Shown here piece after piece: positions 25,018 to 34,737 of a stretch of DNA of 64,000 nucleotides. Both the position numbers and the translations under genes were made by a program. The notes below the pieces were generated by a model. It searched no databases. It was not told where the DNA came from and saw only the letters and a program-made list of their open reading frames with translations. This DNA is from Deltaproteobacteria bacterium (lineage in GTDB: Bacteria > Desulfobacterota > GWC2-55-46): contig JAIOIE010000008.1 of assembly GCA_019912665.1 (NCBI GenBank), positions 124,001 through 188,000 on the forward strand, given 5' to 3'. Positions within the stretch are counted from its first letter, which is position 1; each line of letters opens with the position of its first letter.

Positions 25018-26850
25018 ATGGAGATAGGGGCGAATATCGAGGGAGCTGGATGCCGGTTTACGGTCTGGGCGCCTGAAGCCTCGGTCCTGTGCCTCGTTAT
25101 ACAGGCTGCGGGAGAGGACTCCTGGCGCGCGGTCCAGATGGAGAGAGACGGGTCCGGCTATTGGAGCGCTCTGGTCCCGGGCGCCGGGGCCGGGTCGAGG
25201 TATCGCTTCTCCCCCGACGGGAGGGAGCGGGCAGACCCCGCTTCCCATTACCAGCCGCTCGGAGTGAAAGGCCCCTCGGAGGTGGTCGACCACGCGTCCT
25301 TCCAGTGGGACGATGGCGCATGGAAAGCGCCAAGCCCAGCCGACATGGTCATCTACGAGGTCCATCCCGGCACGTTCACGCGCGAAGGAGACCTGCTATC
25401 CATTATCCCGAGGCTTGCATCACTCAGGGACCTCGGCGTGAACGCGCTTGAGCTCATGCCTGTCGCCCAGTTCCCCGGAGAGAGGAACTGGGGCTATGAC
25501 GGCGTATTCCCTTTTTCGGTGCAGAATACCTATGGCGGCCCCGACGCGCTCAAGCGCCTCGTAAACGAATGCCACAGTCAGGGCATGGCCGTCATACTGG
25601 ACGTGGTCTATAACCACTTCGGCCCCGAGGGGAACTACATAGGCGAATTCGGCCCCTACTTCACTGACAGGTACAGGACACCCTGGGGGGATGCCGTGAA
25701 CTTCGACGGCAGGGGGAGCGACCACGTGCGGGAGTTCTTTATAAAAAACGCCCTCCACTGGTTTGAGCGCTACCACATCGACGCGCTCCGGCTCGACGCA
25801 ATACACGCCATAATAGACATGAGCGCGAACCCGTTCCTCCGTGCGCTAAGAGACAGGGTCGCGGAATACTCATCCGGCAAGGGCCGGGCCTTTCTCCTTT
25901 TCGCCGAAAGCGACCTGAACGACACCAGGGCAGTCTCAAAAGGGGAATACGGCCTGGGCCTTGACGCGCTCTGGTCCGACGACTTCCACCACTCTGTCCA
26001 CGCGCTCATAACAGGCGAGCGGGGCGGCTATTATGCCGATTTCGGCGAGGTCCGCCACCTTGCCAAGGCCATGAACGACGGATTTACCTACTCGGGACAG
26101 TATTCCGCATACAGGGGCCGGAGCTTCGGGAGCCCCTCGGCAGGCGTACCAAAGGACCGCTTCATAGTCTCGGTCCAGAACCATGACCAGGTCGGGAACC
26201 GGATGCTCGGCGACAGGCTCTCAAGGCTCGCCTCCTTCGAGGGGCTTAAGCTCGCGGCCGGGCTCCTCCTCCTTTCACCCTATGTCCCGCTCCTTTTCAT
26301 GGGGGAGGAATACGGCGAGGAGGCGCCGTTCCTCTACTTCATCGACCACAGGGGCAAGGAGCTCGTTCGCGCCGTAAGGGAAGGAAGAAAAAAGGAATTC
26401 GAGGCCTTCAAATGGGACGCGGACCCGCCTGACCCGGCAAGCATCGAGACGTTCCTTGAATCCAAAATAGACTGGGAAAAGAGGGGCGCAGGGCGGCAGA
26501 AGACCCTCCTCGAACTATACAGGACTCTTATAATGCTCCGCCGGGAATTCCCCGCCCTGGCGGCCGGGGGGACCGTAAGAGCGACCGCGCTTGAGGACGA
26601 GAAGACGATGCTCCTTTCAAGGGAGGCAAAAGGAGAGCGCGTATTCGCCGTCTTCAATTTCAGCCGGGACGAGGCAAGGATAAGGCGGCCGCTCACGGAA
26701 GGCAGGTGGGCAAGGGTCCTGGACTCCTCCTGCAAGGAATGGGACGGGCCTGGCTCGCTCCTCCCTGCGTCCATGGAAGCCGGCGTTACGGACGGTGACT
26801 TCGTTCTTCATCCGGAGAGCTTCGTCCTTTACGCGAAAGAGGGGCGCTGA
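25018..26850 (+). CDS. treZ: Malto-oligosyltrehalose trehalohydrolase TreZ
   Basis: A 610-residue GH13 enzyme: an N-terminal carbohydrate-binding beta domain (residues 1-95) then the catalytic barrel. The conserved regions are ILDVVYNHFGPEGNY, DALRLDAIHAI (nucleophile Asp), FLLFAESDLND (acid/base Glu) and VSVQNHDQVGNR. The hydrolase releases trehalose from maltooligosyl trehalose made by TreY, encoded two genes downstream. The GH57 gene starts immediately after its stop codon, so the operon is tight. The ATG is the first plausible start; no stronger one is seen. Confidence 0.94.
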   Translation: MEIGANIEGAGCRFTVWAPEASVLCLVIQAAGEDSWRAVQMERDGSGYWSALVPGAGAGSRYRFSPDGRERADPASHYQPLGVKGPSEVVDHASFQWDDGAWKAPSPADMVIYEVHPGTFTREGDLLSIIPRLASLRDLGVNALELMPVAQFPGERNWGYDGVFPFSVQNTYGGPDALKRLVNECHSQGMAVILDVVYNHFGPEGNYIGEFGPYFTDRYRTPWGDAVNFDGRGSDHVREFFIKNALHWFERYHIDALRLDAIHAIIDMSANPFLRALRDRVAEYSSGKGRAFLLFAESDLNDTRAVSKGEYGLGLDALWSDDFHHSVHALITGERGGYYADFGEVRHLAKAMNDGFTYSGQYSAYRGRSFGSPSAGVPKDRFIVSVQNHDQVGNRMLGDRLSRLASFEGLKLAAGLLLLSPYVPLLFMGEEYGEEAPFLYFIDHRGKELVRAVREGRKKEFEAFKWDADPPDPASIETFLESKIDWEKRGAGRQKTLLELYRTLIMLRREFPALAAGGTVRATALEDEKTMLLSREAKGERVFAVFNFSRDEARIRRPLTEGRWARVLDSSCKEWDGPGSLLPASMEAGVTDGDFVLHPESFVLYAKEGR

Positions 26851-29277
26851 GTGGAAAAGTACATCTGCATACACGGCCACTTTTACCAGCCCCCGAGGGA
26901 AAACCCCTGGCTCGAAAGGATAGAGCTCCAGGACTCGGCGCACCCCTATCACGACTGGAACCAGAGGATAACCGAGGAGTGCTACGAGCCGAATTCGGCC
27001 GCCCGCATCCTGGGGCCGGACCTTAAGATAATCGAGATAACGAACAACTACTCGAAGATAAGCTTCAATTTCGGCCCTACGCTCCTTTATAACATGCAGA
27101 CCGACAGCCCCGAGGTATACAGGAACGTAATCGAGGCCGACCGGATGAGCATGGATGGCAATGGCGGCCGCGGCTCTGCGATAGCCCAGGTCTATAACCA
27201 CATGATCATGCCGCTCGCCACGAGAACGGACAAGCGGACCCAGGCGGTCTGGGGCATAAGGGATTTCAAGGCAAGGTTCGGGAGGGACCCGGAAGGCATG
27301 TGGCTCCCCGAGACTGCAGTGGACATCGAAACTCTCGAGGTCCTTTCCGAGCTCGGAATGAAATTCACGATACTCGCCCCGAGGCAGGCGCGGCGGGTAA
27401 GGAAGACCGCGAAGGGCGCAAGGTGGAAGGAACTCTCAGGCGAGGACGTCGACACAACAATTCCGTACCTCTGCTTACTGCCTTCGGGCAGGTCGATAGC
27501 ACTCTTCTTCTACAACGGGCAGATATCGAGGGACGTGGGTTTCGGGAACCTCCTCGACAACGGCGAGAACTTCGCGATGAGGCTTGAGGACGCCTTCCCG
27601 CCGGACGATGGCAGGGAGGCGGCCCTCGTGCACATAGCGACCGACGGAGAGTCGTACGGCCACCACCACAGGCACGGCGACATGGCGCTTTCCTACTGCC
27701 TCTACCACATAGAGACCAAGGGGCTTGCGAAGCTCACAAACTACGGCGAGTACCTTGAGAAGTTCCCGCCTGAAAACCTGGTCGAGATTCACGAGAACTC
27801 GTCCTGGAGCTGCGTGCATGGAGTGGAGCGCTGGAGGGCCGACTGCGGCTGCAATACCGGAGGATACCCCCTCTGGAACCAGTCATGGAGGGGGCCGCTA
27901 AGGGAAGCATTCGACTGGCTGAGGGACACCCTCGCCCCGGTCTATGAAAGGGAGGCCTCGGCCCTGCTAAAGGACCCCTGGGCGGCCAGGGACGCGTATA
28001 TAGATGTCATAAACGACAGGTCCAGGGAGAGAGTGGAGGCCTTTTTCGCAAAGCACGCGGCGGGGCAGCTCGGGAATGGCGAAAAGGTGCGGGCCCTCAA
28101 GCTCCTTGAGATGCAGAGGAACTCGCAGCTCATGTACACGAGCTGCGGGTGGTTCTTCGACGAGGTCTCCGGCATAGAAGGCGTGCAGGTCATGATGTAC
28201 GCCTCGATGGCAATGCAGCTCGCGGAGGAGGCCGCCGGGGTCTCTCTCGAATCCGGGTTCGAGGGAAGGCTCGAACGCACGCCTAGCAACGTCTTCGGGA
28301 ACGCCCGGAACGCATACGACAGGTTCGTAAGGGCCTCCAGTGTCGATCTCCTCCGGGTCGGGGCGCACCACGCGATATCCTCGCTCTTCGAGGAATACTC
28401 GAAGAAGACCTCCATATACGCCTTCGAGGCCGAAAACGAGTTCTACGAGAAAATAGAGTCAGGCAAGCACAAGCTCGCGCTGGGAAAGACGGTCATAAGG
28501 TCGAAGGTTTCCTGGGAAGAGGCACAGCTCTCGTCGGCGGTCCTCCATCTCGGCGAGATGAGCGTGAACTGCGGAATAAGGTTCTTCCGGAGCGAGGAGG
28601 AATTCATGCTCGCCGAGCAGGAGCTTAAAAGCGCCTTTGACCGGGGCGATATCCCCGAAGTAATAAGGCTGATGGACAGGCATTTCGGCGCGGCAAACTA
28701 TTCGCTATGGCACCTCTTCAGGGACGAGCAGAGAAAGATCGTAAACGAGATACTTCACCTCACGAGCCGCGACATAGAAGGCTTCCACAGGCATATATTC
28801 GAGAGCAACTTCGGGACCATGGATTTCCTCCGGAAACTCGGGGTGCCGCTCCCCAGGCCGCTCGGGGTCTCGGCCGAGTTCATTTTGAACCATGATCTCG
28901 AGGCGGTGCTGAAGGAGAAGGAGCTTAATCTCGAGAAGTTCCGGGGCATCATAAAAAAATCGAGGCACCTTGCCGTCCAGATAGACCAGGAGAACATCGG
29001 CTATTTCGCGAGCGCCTGGATAACCGGGCGCATGGAGGAGGTGCGCGGGGACTCGATGAAGCTGGAGGAGATAGAGAAGCTCAGGGAAGCGCTGAAGCTC
29101 CTTCGGACAACACCCGTAAAGCTAAAGCTCTGGAAGGCGCAGAACCTCTACTTCGCCCTCGGCAGGAAGGTCCTGGCCGTCGCCCGCGAAAAGGCGGCGG
29201 AAGGCGACGAGGCCTCACGGAGATGGGTCGAGGCATTCGAGGACCTCGGAAACTACTTCCACGTAAGCGTCTCCTGA
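26851..29277 (+). CDS. GH57-type glycoside hydrolase with DUF3536
   Basis: 808 residues starting at GTG directly after the treZ stop. The N-terminus (ICIHGHFYQPPRENPW) is the first GH57 conserved region; GMWLPETAVD and the HIATDGESYGHHH segment provide candidate catalytic residues. The C-terminal half, including a long helical region, is the DUF3536 part. GH57 members act on alpha-glucans (amylase, branching, 4-alpha-glucanotransferase). Placement between TreZ and TreY suggests that it trims or rearranges glucan chains for trehalose formation. The exact activity is not established. Confidence 0.87.
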   Translation: MEKYICIHGHFYQPPRENPWLERIELQDSAHPYHDWNQRITEECYEPNSAARILGPDLKIIEITNNYSKISFNFGPTLLYNMQTDSPEVYRNVIEADRMSMDGNGGRGSAIAQVYNHMIMPLATRTDKRTQAVWGIRDFKARFGRDPEGMWLPETAVDIETLEVLSELGMKFTILAPRQARRVRKTAKGARWKELSGEDVDTTIPYLCLLPSGRSIALFFYNGQISRDVGFGNLLDNGENFAMRLEDAFPPDDGREAALVHIATDGESYGHHHRHGDMALSYCLYHIETKGLAKLTNYGEYLEKFPPENLVEIHENSSWSCVHGVERWRADCGCNTGGYPLWNQSWRGPLREAFDWLRDTLAPVYEREASALLKDPWAARDAYIDVINDRSRERVEAFFAKHAAGQLGNGEKVRALKLLEMQRNSQLMYTSCGWFFDEVSGIEGVQVMMYASMAMQLAEEAAGVSLESGFEGRLERTPSNVFGNARNAYDRFVRASSVDLLRVGAHHAISSLFEEYSKKTSIYAFEAENEFYEKIESGKHKLALGKTVIRSKVSWEEAQLSSAVLHLGEMSVNCGIRFFRSEEEFMLAEQELKSAFDRGDIPEVIRLMDRHFGAANYSLWHLFRDEQRKIVNEILHLTSRDIEGFHRHIFESNFGTMDFLRKLGVPLPRPLGVSAEFILNHDLEAVLKEKELNLEKFRGIIKKSRHLAVQIDQENIGYFASAWITGRMEEVRGDSMKLEEIEKLREALKLLRTTPVKLKLWKAQNLYFALGRKVLAVAREKAAEGDEASRRWVEAFEDLGNYFHVSVS

Positions 29278-29279
29278 AT

Positions 29280-32066
29280 ATGCGGGTCCCCTCCTCCACA
29301 TACAGGCTGCAGATCAATTCATTTTTCCGCTTTAAAGACGCATCCGATATTGTCGATTACCTCCATGCACTCGGCATCTCTGACATATACGCCTCGCCGG
29401 TCTTCAGGGCGCGGAAGGGGAGCCCCCACGGCTACGACATAGTGGACCACGGGAGTATCAACCCCGAGGTCGGTACAATCGAGGAGCTTGAATCGCTTTT
29501 CGGAAGGCTCAGGGGTTTGGGGATGGGATGGCTCCAGGACTTCGTGCCCAACCACATGGCCTATGACGGGGAGAACGGGCTCCTGATGGACGTGCTCGAA
29601 AAGGGGCGGGCTTCGAGGTACGCGGGCTTTTTCGATATCGAATGGGACCACCCGTACGAAGGTATAAAGGAGAAGGTGCTGGCCCCTTTTCTCGGCCGCA
29701 TCTACGGGGAGGCGCTCGAAGGGGGCGAGATACGGCTCGACTACTCGGACGACGGCCTTAAGGTGAGATACTATGAGACGAGCTTTCCCCTCAGGATAGA
29801 TTCCTACCAGGTCTTCCTTTCGCACCTCTCAAGGAAGCTCGTAATGAAGCTAGGGAAGGAGCACCCTGATTACGTCAAGCTCCTCGGGATACGGTACGTC
29901 TTGAAGACCCTTGCCGCGGGCGGCGAGGCCGAGCTCGGGGACCAGGCCGTTTTCGTAAAGAGGATGCTCTGGGAGCTCTATACCGGAAACCGGGATTTCA
30001 GGTTTCAGCTCGACGAGAGCCTTGCCGCCTTCAACGGCTCCCCGGGCGATCCGGAGAGCTACAATCTTCTTGATAAGCTCCTCTCCGAGCAGTCCTTCAA
30101 GCTCGCGTTCTGGAAGGTGGCGGCAGAGGAGACGAACTACAGGAGGTTCTTCAACATCAACGGCCTCATTACGCTCCGTACTGAGGACGAAGAGGTCTTC
30201 GAGAAGACCCACGCACTCATTTTGAGGCTCCTCCGTAACGGGGCAACGGGCGTGAGACTAGACCACATAGACGGGCTCTTGAACCCCCTTGAGTACCTAC
30301 GGAAGCTCAGAGACCGGGCGGGAGACGCCTACATTGTAGTCGAGAAGATACTCGGGAGCGGCGAGGCCCTGCCTCAAGCCTGGCCGGTCGAGGGCACGAC
30401 AGGCTACGATTTCATGTCGGCCCTTAACGGCATCTTCTGCGACACTACCCACGAGTCCAGGTTCACGCGCATATACTCGAGCTTCACGGGCATAAAATCG
30501 AGGTACGCCTACCTTTTCCACGAGAAGAAAAAGCTCATCACCGAGATGGACATGATGAGCGACGTATCGAACCTCGCACAGCTACTGAAGCTTACCCTTA
30601 GCCGCGACAGGCACGGTAGCGACATCACGCTTCCCGGCCTAAAGAGGGCCATAGTCGAAGTCATGGCGGCATTCCCGGTCTACAGGACCTACATATGCGC
30701 CGAGTCCGTGACAGAGACGGATTTGAGGTACATAAGGGAAGCGGTCGAGAGCGCCATTGCCCGGAACCCGGCCCTCTATAACGAGCTTGCATTTATCGGC
30801 AAGGTCCTGGCCCTGGACTTCAGGGAATACCAGGGCGAGGAGGAAAAGGGCGAATGGCTTAAATTCGTGATGCGCTTCCAGCAGTTCACGGGGCCGCTTA
30901 TGGCCAAGGGCATCGAGGACACGCTCTTTTACGTCTACAACAGGCTCATCTCCCTCAACGAGGTTGGCTCATCTCCGGGACAGTTCGGCTCTACGGTCGA
31001 GGCCTTCCATTCAAGGAACAGGATAGCCGCGAAATCCCGCCCGCATTCCATGAGCGCCACCTCCACCCACGACACGAAAAGGGGCGAGGACGCGAGGGCC
31101 CGGATAAACGTGCTTTCCGAGATGCCGGGGGAATGGGAAGCGGCCCTCCGGAGGTGGAGCGCCGTGAACAGGAAAAGGAAGCGGAGGGCCGGGGGCCTTG
31201 GCGTGCCGGACAGGAATGACGAGTACTTCCTCTACCAGACTTTGTTGGGCTCTTTCCCCTTCGGAGACGGTGGCCTTTCGGAGTACCGCGAGCGCATAAA
31301 GGCGTACATGAAAAAAGCCGTCCGCGAGGCCAAGATACATACCGCGTGGCTACGGCCTGACATGGAGTATGAGGAAGGTTTCATGCAGTTCATAGACGCC
31401 ATTCTGAGCTCGCCTGAGAACGGGTTTCTTAAGGAGTTCCTTCCCCTCCAGAAAAAGACCGCCTGGTACGGGATGATCAACTCGCTATCGCAGCTCGTCC
31501 TCAAGGCCGCCTCGCCCGGCGTGCCGGACTTCTATCAGGGGACCGAGCTCTGGGACCTAAGCCTCGTAGACCCTGACAACCGCCGCCCGGTCGATTTCGG
31601 AAAGAGAAAGGCCCTGCTTGACGAGATTATAAATCGGACCGCCGAGGACCGCAGTGCGTTCATAAGAGAGCTCCTTGCCGCGCCCGAGGACGGGAGGATC
31701 AAGCTCTTCGTAACCCACGCGGCCCTGAATGAAAGGAGGTCGCATCACGAGCTTTTCAGGGGCGGCGCTTACGAGCCCATTGAGACGGAAGGCAGGCTCA
31801 GGCGGCACCTCGTCGCCTTTGCAAGGGTGCTCGGCGAAAAAGCAGCTATGGTGCTTGCCCCGCGTTTCATGACTCAGGTCGTGCTTGAAAGGCAATGGCC
31901 CCTCGGCCCGGAGGTCTGGGAGGGAACTTTCCTCCGACTTCCCGAGGGGCTTAAGTACGCCTCGTGGCAAGACGCGTTCACCGGACGGGAATTGAAATTG
32001 AACGGGGTACAGGAGGCCGGGGCAGTGCTCGGCTCCTTCCCTGCCGCGCTCCTTATAAAAATGTAA
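29280..32066 (+). CDS. treY: Malto-oligosyltrehalose synthase TreY
   Basis: A 928-residue GH13 enzyme starting VPSSTYRLQINSFFRFKDA after the first Met, the classical TreY opening, with GISDIYASPVFRARKGSPHGYD, GWLQDFVPNHMAYD, TGVRLDHIDGLLNP (nucleophile region), YIVVEKIL (acid/base Glu) and the Ser-Thr-His-Asp-Thr-Lys-Arg segment. It converts the reducing-end glucose of maltodextrins to an alpha,alpha-1,1 trehalose unit. The upstream open frame extends to 29223 inside the GH57 gene, but the ATG at 29280, two bases past the GH57 stop, gives the family start. It overlaps the convergent flippase gene by 14 bases. Confidence 0.95.
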   Translation: MRVPSSTYRLQINSFFRFKDASDIVDYLHALGISDIYASPVFRARKGSPHGYDIVDHGSINPEVGTIEELESLFGRLRGLGMGWLQDFVPNHMAYDGENGLLMDVLEKGRASRYAGFFDIEWDHPYEGIKEKVLAPFLGRIYGEALEGGEIRLDYSDDGLKVRYYETSFPLRIDSYQVFLSHLSRKLVMKLGKEHPDYVKLLGIRYVLKTLAAGGEAELGDQAVFVKRMLWELYTGNRDFRFQLDESLAAFNGSPGDPESYNLLDKLLSEQSFKLAFWKVAAEETNYRRFFNINGLITLRTEDEEVFEKTHALILRLLRNGATGVRLDHIDGLLNPLEYLRKLRDRAGDAYIVVEKILGSGEALPQAWPVEGTTGYDFMSALNGIFCDTTHESRFTRIYSSFTGIKSRYAYLFHEKKKLITEMDMMSDVSNLAQLLKLTLSRDRHGSDITLPGLKRAIVEVMAAFPVYRTYICAESVTETDLRYIREAVESAIARNPALYNELAFIGKVLALDFREYQGEEEKGEWLKFVMRFQQFTGPLMAKGIEDTLFYVYNRLISLNEVGSSPGQFGSTVEAFHSRNRIAAKSRPHSMSATSTHDTKRGEDARARINVLSEMPGEWEAALRRWSAVNRKRKRRAGGLGVPDRNDEYFLYQTLLGSFPFGDGGLSEYRERIKAYMKKAVREAKIHTAWLRPDMEYEEGFMQFIDAILSSPENGFLKEFLPLQKKTAWYGMINSLSQLVLKAASPGVPDFYQGTELWDLSLVDPDNRRPVDFGKRKALLDEIINRTAEDRSAFIRELLAAPEDGRIKLFVTHAALNERRSHHELFRGGAYEPIETEGRLRRHLVAFARVLGEKAAMVLAPRFMTQVVLERQWPLGPEVWEGTFLRLPEGLKYASWQDAFTGRELKLNGVQEAGAVLGSFPAALLIKM

Positions 32067-33477
32067 CCCTTTGAGAGAGCGCCCTCGCAATCCGGACCGG
32101 CCCGGTACCGGTCATGAGAGCGGAGGCCGCCAGATAGGCCGCGAGGCCGGAAGAGAGCTTGAGGAGCGGCCCGTCCAGGAGCGTCATGCATCCGGACATG
32201 CAGGCCGAGGCCAGGAGGCACTTACTTATAAACCCGAGCGGGAACGCAAAGCCCATCCTTCCGAGAACGGCCGAATAGGCAGCGAGACCTGCCCCTTCCG
32301 CGAGGACGAGCGACCAGGCCGCGCCCGAAAGCCCCCATTCGGGTATGAGGGCAAAAGAAAGCGCGGCTGAAGCGGCTGCCATGGCCGACGAGACCGCGAG
32401 GTTTCTGGCCCCGTGAGACCCCGCGTTCAGCGCGGACCTCGCGCACGTATTAAAGAATGAAATCGCGGTCGCCCATATGAGGACGCCCAAGGCCTTCGAG
32501 GCCGGGCTGAACGTGCCCCCCCCGAAAAGGACCGCAATCTCATCCGATAGCTCGACAGCCCCGACGGCCAGCGGCATGGCCATGAACGCCATTATGCCGG
32601 CGCTCTTCCTGAAATAGGCGCTCAATATCCCCTGGCCCGCCTGGCCTGATTGAGAGGCCATGAGCGGAAAAAAGGAATGCATAAGGGCCTCTGGGACTAT
32701 CCTCAGGGAGGTGGTGAGCCTGAAGGCGAGCGCGTAATAACCCATCGCGTCGATACTGCCGTAGAGGAAGAGGACGACTGAGCCGAGCATGACATAAAAC
32801 GTATTGAGCGAGTTGGAAAGCCCTATGGGCAGGGCCTCTCTAAGCATCCCCGAGTAAGATACCTTTTCCCAGGTAGAGCCAGGAGCTGCCCTGTATGAGA
32901 GTACGGCGAGGATGATGAATCCGGGGAGGTTCGAGAGGACGTAGACTGCCGTTATGGCCTCTACTCCCGCGCCCGTGTAGACGGCCCCCAGTACCGCCAA
33001 AAGGCCGATGCCCTCAGATGCTATTCCCAGCGCGGCGCTTACGCGCATACTGAGCGACGCCCTGAAAGGGGTCTCAAGGAACCACCTGAAGGTCACGTCC
33101 CTGAAAGAGAAGACGAGCCCCAGAGAGGCCAGGGCCGTAATAAAGAGCGCGTCCCTCTCAAAGCCGAGGGCCGCCCCGCCCCCTATTGCCGCTGAGATAG
33201 ATGCAAGCGTCGAGATGACGCCAAGCCTAAGCCCCTTGCGGTAGACGTCCCCCGCCTTTTGGGGCTCCGCCCTCATGCGCCGTATCATGACGGTAGTAAG
33301 CCCCGCCTCGGTAACGGCGCTGAAAAATACGATATAGAAAAAAGCGAAGGAGAACAGGCCGAAACCTGCTACGCCGAGGTGGCGGGCGAGGACGATCACG
33401 AGCGCGATGCTCGAGGCCTTGTTGAAGGCGCTCGGAAGGAGCAGCCAGAAGGTGTTTTTAAAGACCCTGTCCATCAA
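32053..33477 (-). CDS. Wzx-type polysaccharide flippase (first of three)
   Basis: A 474-residue integral membrane protein with about 13-14 hydrophobic segments. Its start (NTFWLLLPSAFNKASSIALVIVLARHLGVAGFGLFSFAFF) is typical of the MOP/polysaccharide biosynthesis superfamily. Such proteins flip undecaprenyl-linked oligosaccharides to the periplasm. Its 3' end overlaps treY on the opposite strand by 14 bases. A GT2 gene lies 12 bases upstream, so the two probably form one operon. It is less similar to the flippases at 37.2 and 46.8 kb than those are to each other at the N-terminus. Confidence 0.85.
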   Translation of the reverse strand: MMDRVFKNTFWLLLPSAFNKASSIALVIVLARHLGVAGFGLFSFAFFYIVFFSAVTEAGLTTVMIRRMRAEPQKAGDVYRKGLRLGVISTLASISAAIGGGAALGFERDALFITALASLGLVFSFRDVTFRWFLETPFRASLSMRVSAALGIASEGIGLLAVLGAVYTGAGVEAITAVYVLSNLPGFIILAVLSYRAAPGSTWEKVSYSGMLREALPIGLSNSLNTFYVMLGSVVLFLYGSIDAMGYYALAFRLTTSLRIVPEALMHSFFPLMASQSGQAGQGILSAYFRKSAGIMAFMAMPLAVGAVELSDEIAVLFGGGTFSPASKALGVLIWATAISFFNTCARSALNAGSHGARNLAVSSAMAAASAALSFALIPEWGLSGAAWSLVLAEGAGLAAYSAVLGRMGFAFPLGFISKCLLASACMSGCMTLLDGPLLKLSSGLAAYLAASALMTGTGPVRIARALSQRVTFL

Positions 33478-33489
33478 ACGGTTTTAAAG

Positions 33490-34527
33490 CTACTGGCCCC
33501 AGCCCTCCCTCTTGAACTCCCCTGTTAAAAAGGAGAGGCTCCCAAGGCCGTATACGATAAGGGTTAGCCAGCAGGCTACCGGATGAAATAGCCATGCTAT
33601 GTCGGGCTTGCGGCTGTACCCCCGCACGGCCTGTGAGATTAAAGGCAGCACAGTAAGGCATGAGAAGACGAAGCTTGCGACAGCATGCCTCCCGACCCCG
33701 TTCCAGGGGTATTCCCTCATGCCGAGCCTCTCGTAATGGCGGAAGTCCCGTATCCTCCTCATCTGCTTCCTTATAAACGTTCTCGTATCGCCTGAAAAGA
33801 TGTGGACGATTCCGGTCCTGACCTTGGCCAGGCGTGCCCCCGGATGCCTCCTGAGGAGCCAGCGTATCATGTCTATGTCGAAGAGATACCCCCCTGCCCC
33901 GGCGCCTTCGAGGGCGGATTTCCGGACCATAAACCCGTTCGCGCCCATAGTAGGGTAGCGGGCCGGATCGAGCTCGAGCTTGAACCAGCTCCCCTTGTCC
34001 TCCGCCCTGTAGGGCATCTCGGTCCACCTTCCGGTCACGGCCGAGTACCTGTCGTAGTTGCCAGCGAATAGGCAGAAAGGGTCGTTCATGCCGAGGTGCG
34101 AGCAATACCGCGTTATGAAGCCGTCGCCCGCCCTGCACGCGTATTCGAGCGGTTCTGCGCCGATTACGCCGGAATCGGCGAACGGCTCGGCCATCCTCTT
34201 AAGCCATCCGATATCCGGGAGGACGTTATCCGAGTCTATGAAGGCGATTAGCTCCCCCCTGGCCTCCTTAAGGCCCGCGGCTTTGCCCGCCTCGCCGGTC
34301 TTTAGCGGGTTCCGGACCACCCTGACTTCGAAGGGGCCCCTGGCTTCGGCGAGCCTGACCATATCGAGGGTGTAGTCAGTGGAGCCGCCGTCGGCTATGA
34401 TTATCTCGAGCTTGTCTGCCGGCCAGTCCTGCCCGGAGATACTCTTCAGGCACTCATCCAGGGTCTTCCCGGAATTGAGGGTCGGAATCACAACCGAGAC
34501 TAACGGGAACACTGCATTACGGTTCAT
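33490..34527 (-). CDS. GT2 glycosyltransferase with C-terminal membrane segments
   Basis: A 345-residue GT-A enzyme. The opening VSVVIPTLNSGKTLDECLKSI and IIIADGGSTDYTLDMV are the nucleotide-sugar pocket, with FIDSDNVLPDIGWL as the DxD region and a later RWLLRRHPGARLAKV segment. Two hydrophobic segments near the C-terminus may tether it to the inner membrane. It is expected to add a sugar to a lipid-linked glycan. A dispersed repeat lies between it and the radical SAM gene upstream. Confidence 0.87.
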   Translation of the reverse strand: MNRNAVFPLVSVVIPTLNSGKTLDECLKSISGQDWPADKLEIIIADGGSTDYTLDMVRLAEARGPFEVRVVRNPLKTGEAGKAAGLKEARGELIAFIDSDNVLPDIGWLKRMAEPFADSGVIGAEPLEYACRAGDGFITRYCSHLGMNDPFCLFAGNYDRYSAVTGRWTEMPYRAEDKGSWFKLELDPARYPTMGANGFMVRKSALEGAGAGGYLFDIDMIRWLLRRHPGARLAKVRTGIVHIFSGDTRTFIRKQMRRIRDFRHYERLGMREYPWNGVGRHAVASFVFSCLTVLPLISQAVRGYSRKPDIAWLFHPVACWLTLIVYGLGSLSFLTGEFKREGWGQ

Positions 34528-34612
34528 GCGGCCTCCTCAAAAACCTTCCGGGATCTTCCAGGATAGATTCCCGGCAGCCCTTTAAATAAATTGGGAATAC
34601 TTAAAATCACGT

Positions 34613-34733
34613 CAGGCTGCTCAAAAAACTCAAGATTCAAGGAGTCGAAAAATGAGGAATGGCGTACTTTCCTCGTACGCCGGAGTATCTAAATTTGAAA
34701 ACGACGCAGCAGATTGGGCTTTTTCAGCAGCCT
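34613..34733 (+). repeat. Dispersed 121-bp repeat, copy B
   Basis: It begins CAGGCTGCTCAAAAAA and ends TTTTTCAGCAGCCT, with the internal hairpin GGCGTACTTTCCTCGTACGCC split around a short loop and the shared core CAGCAGATTGGGC near the right end. It occupies nearly all of the gap between the GT2 and radical SAM genes. Confidence 0.87.
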
Positions 34734-34737
34734 CAAC

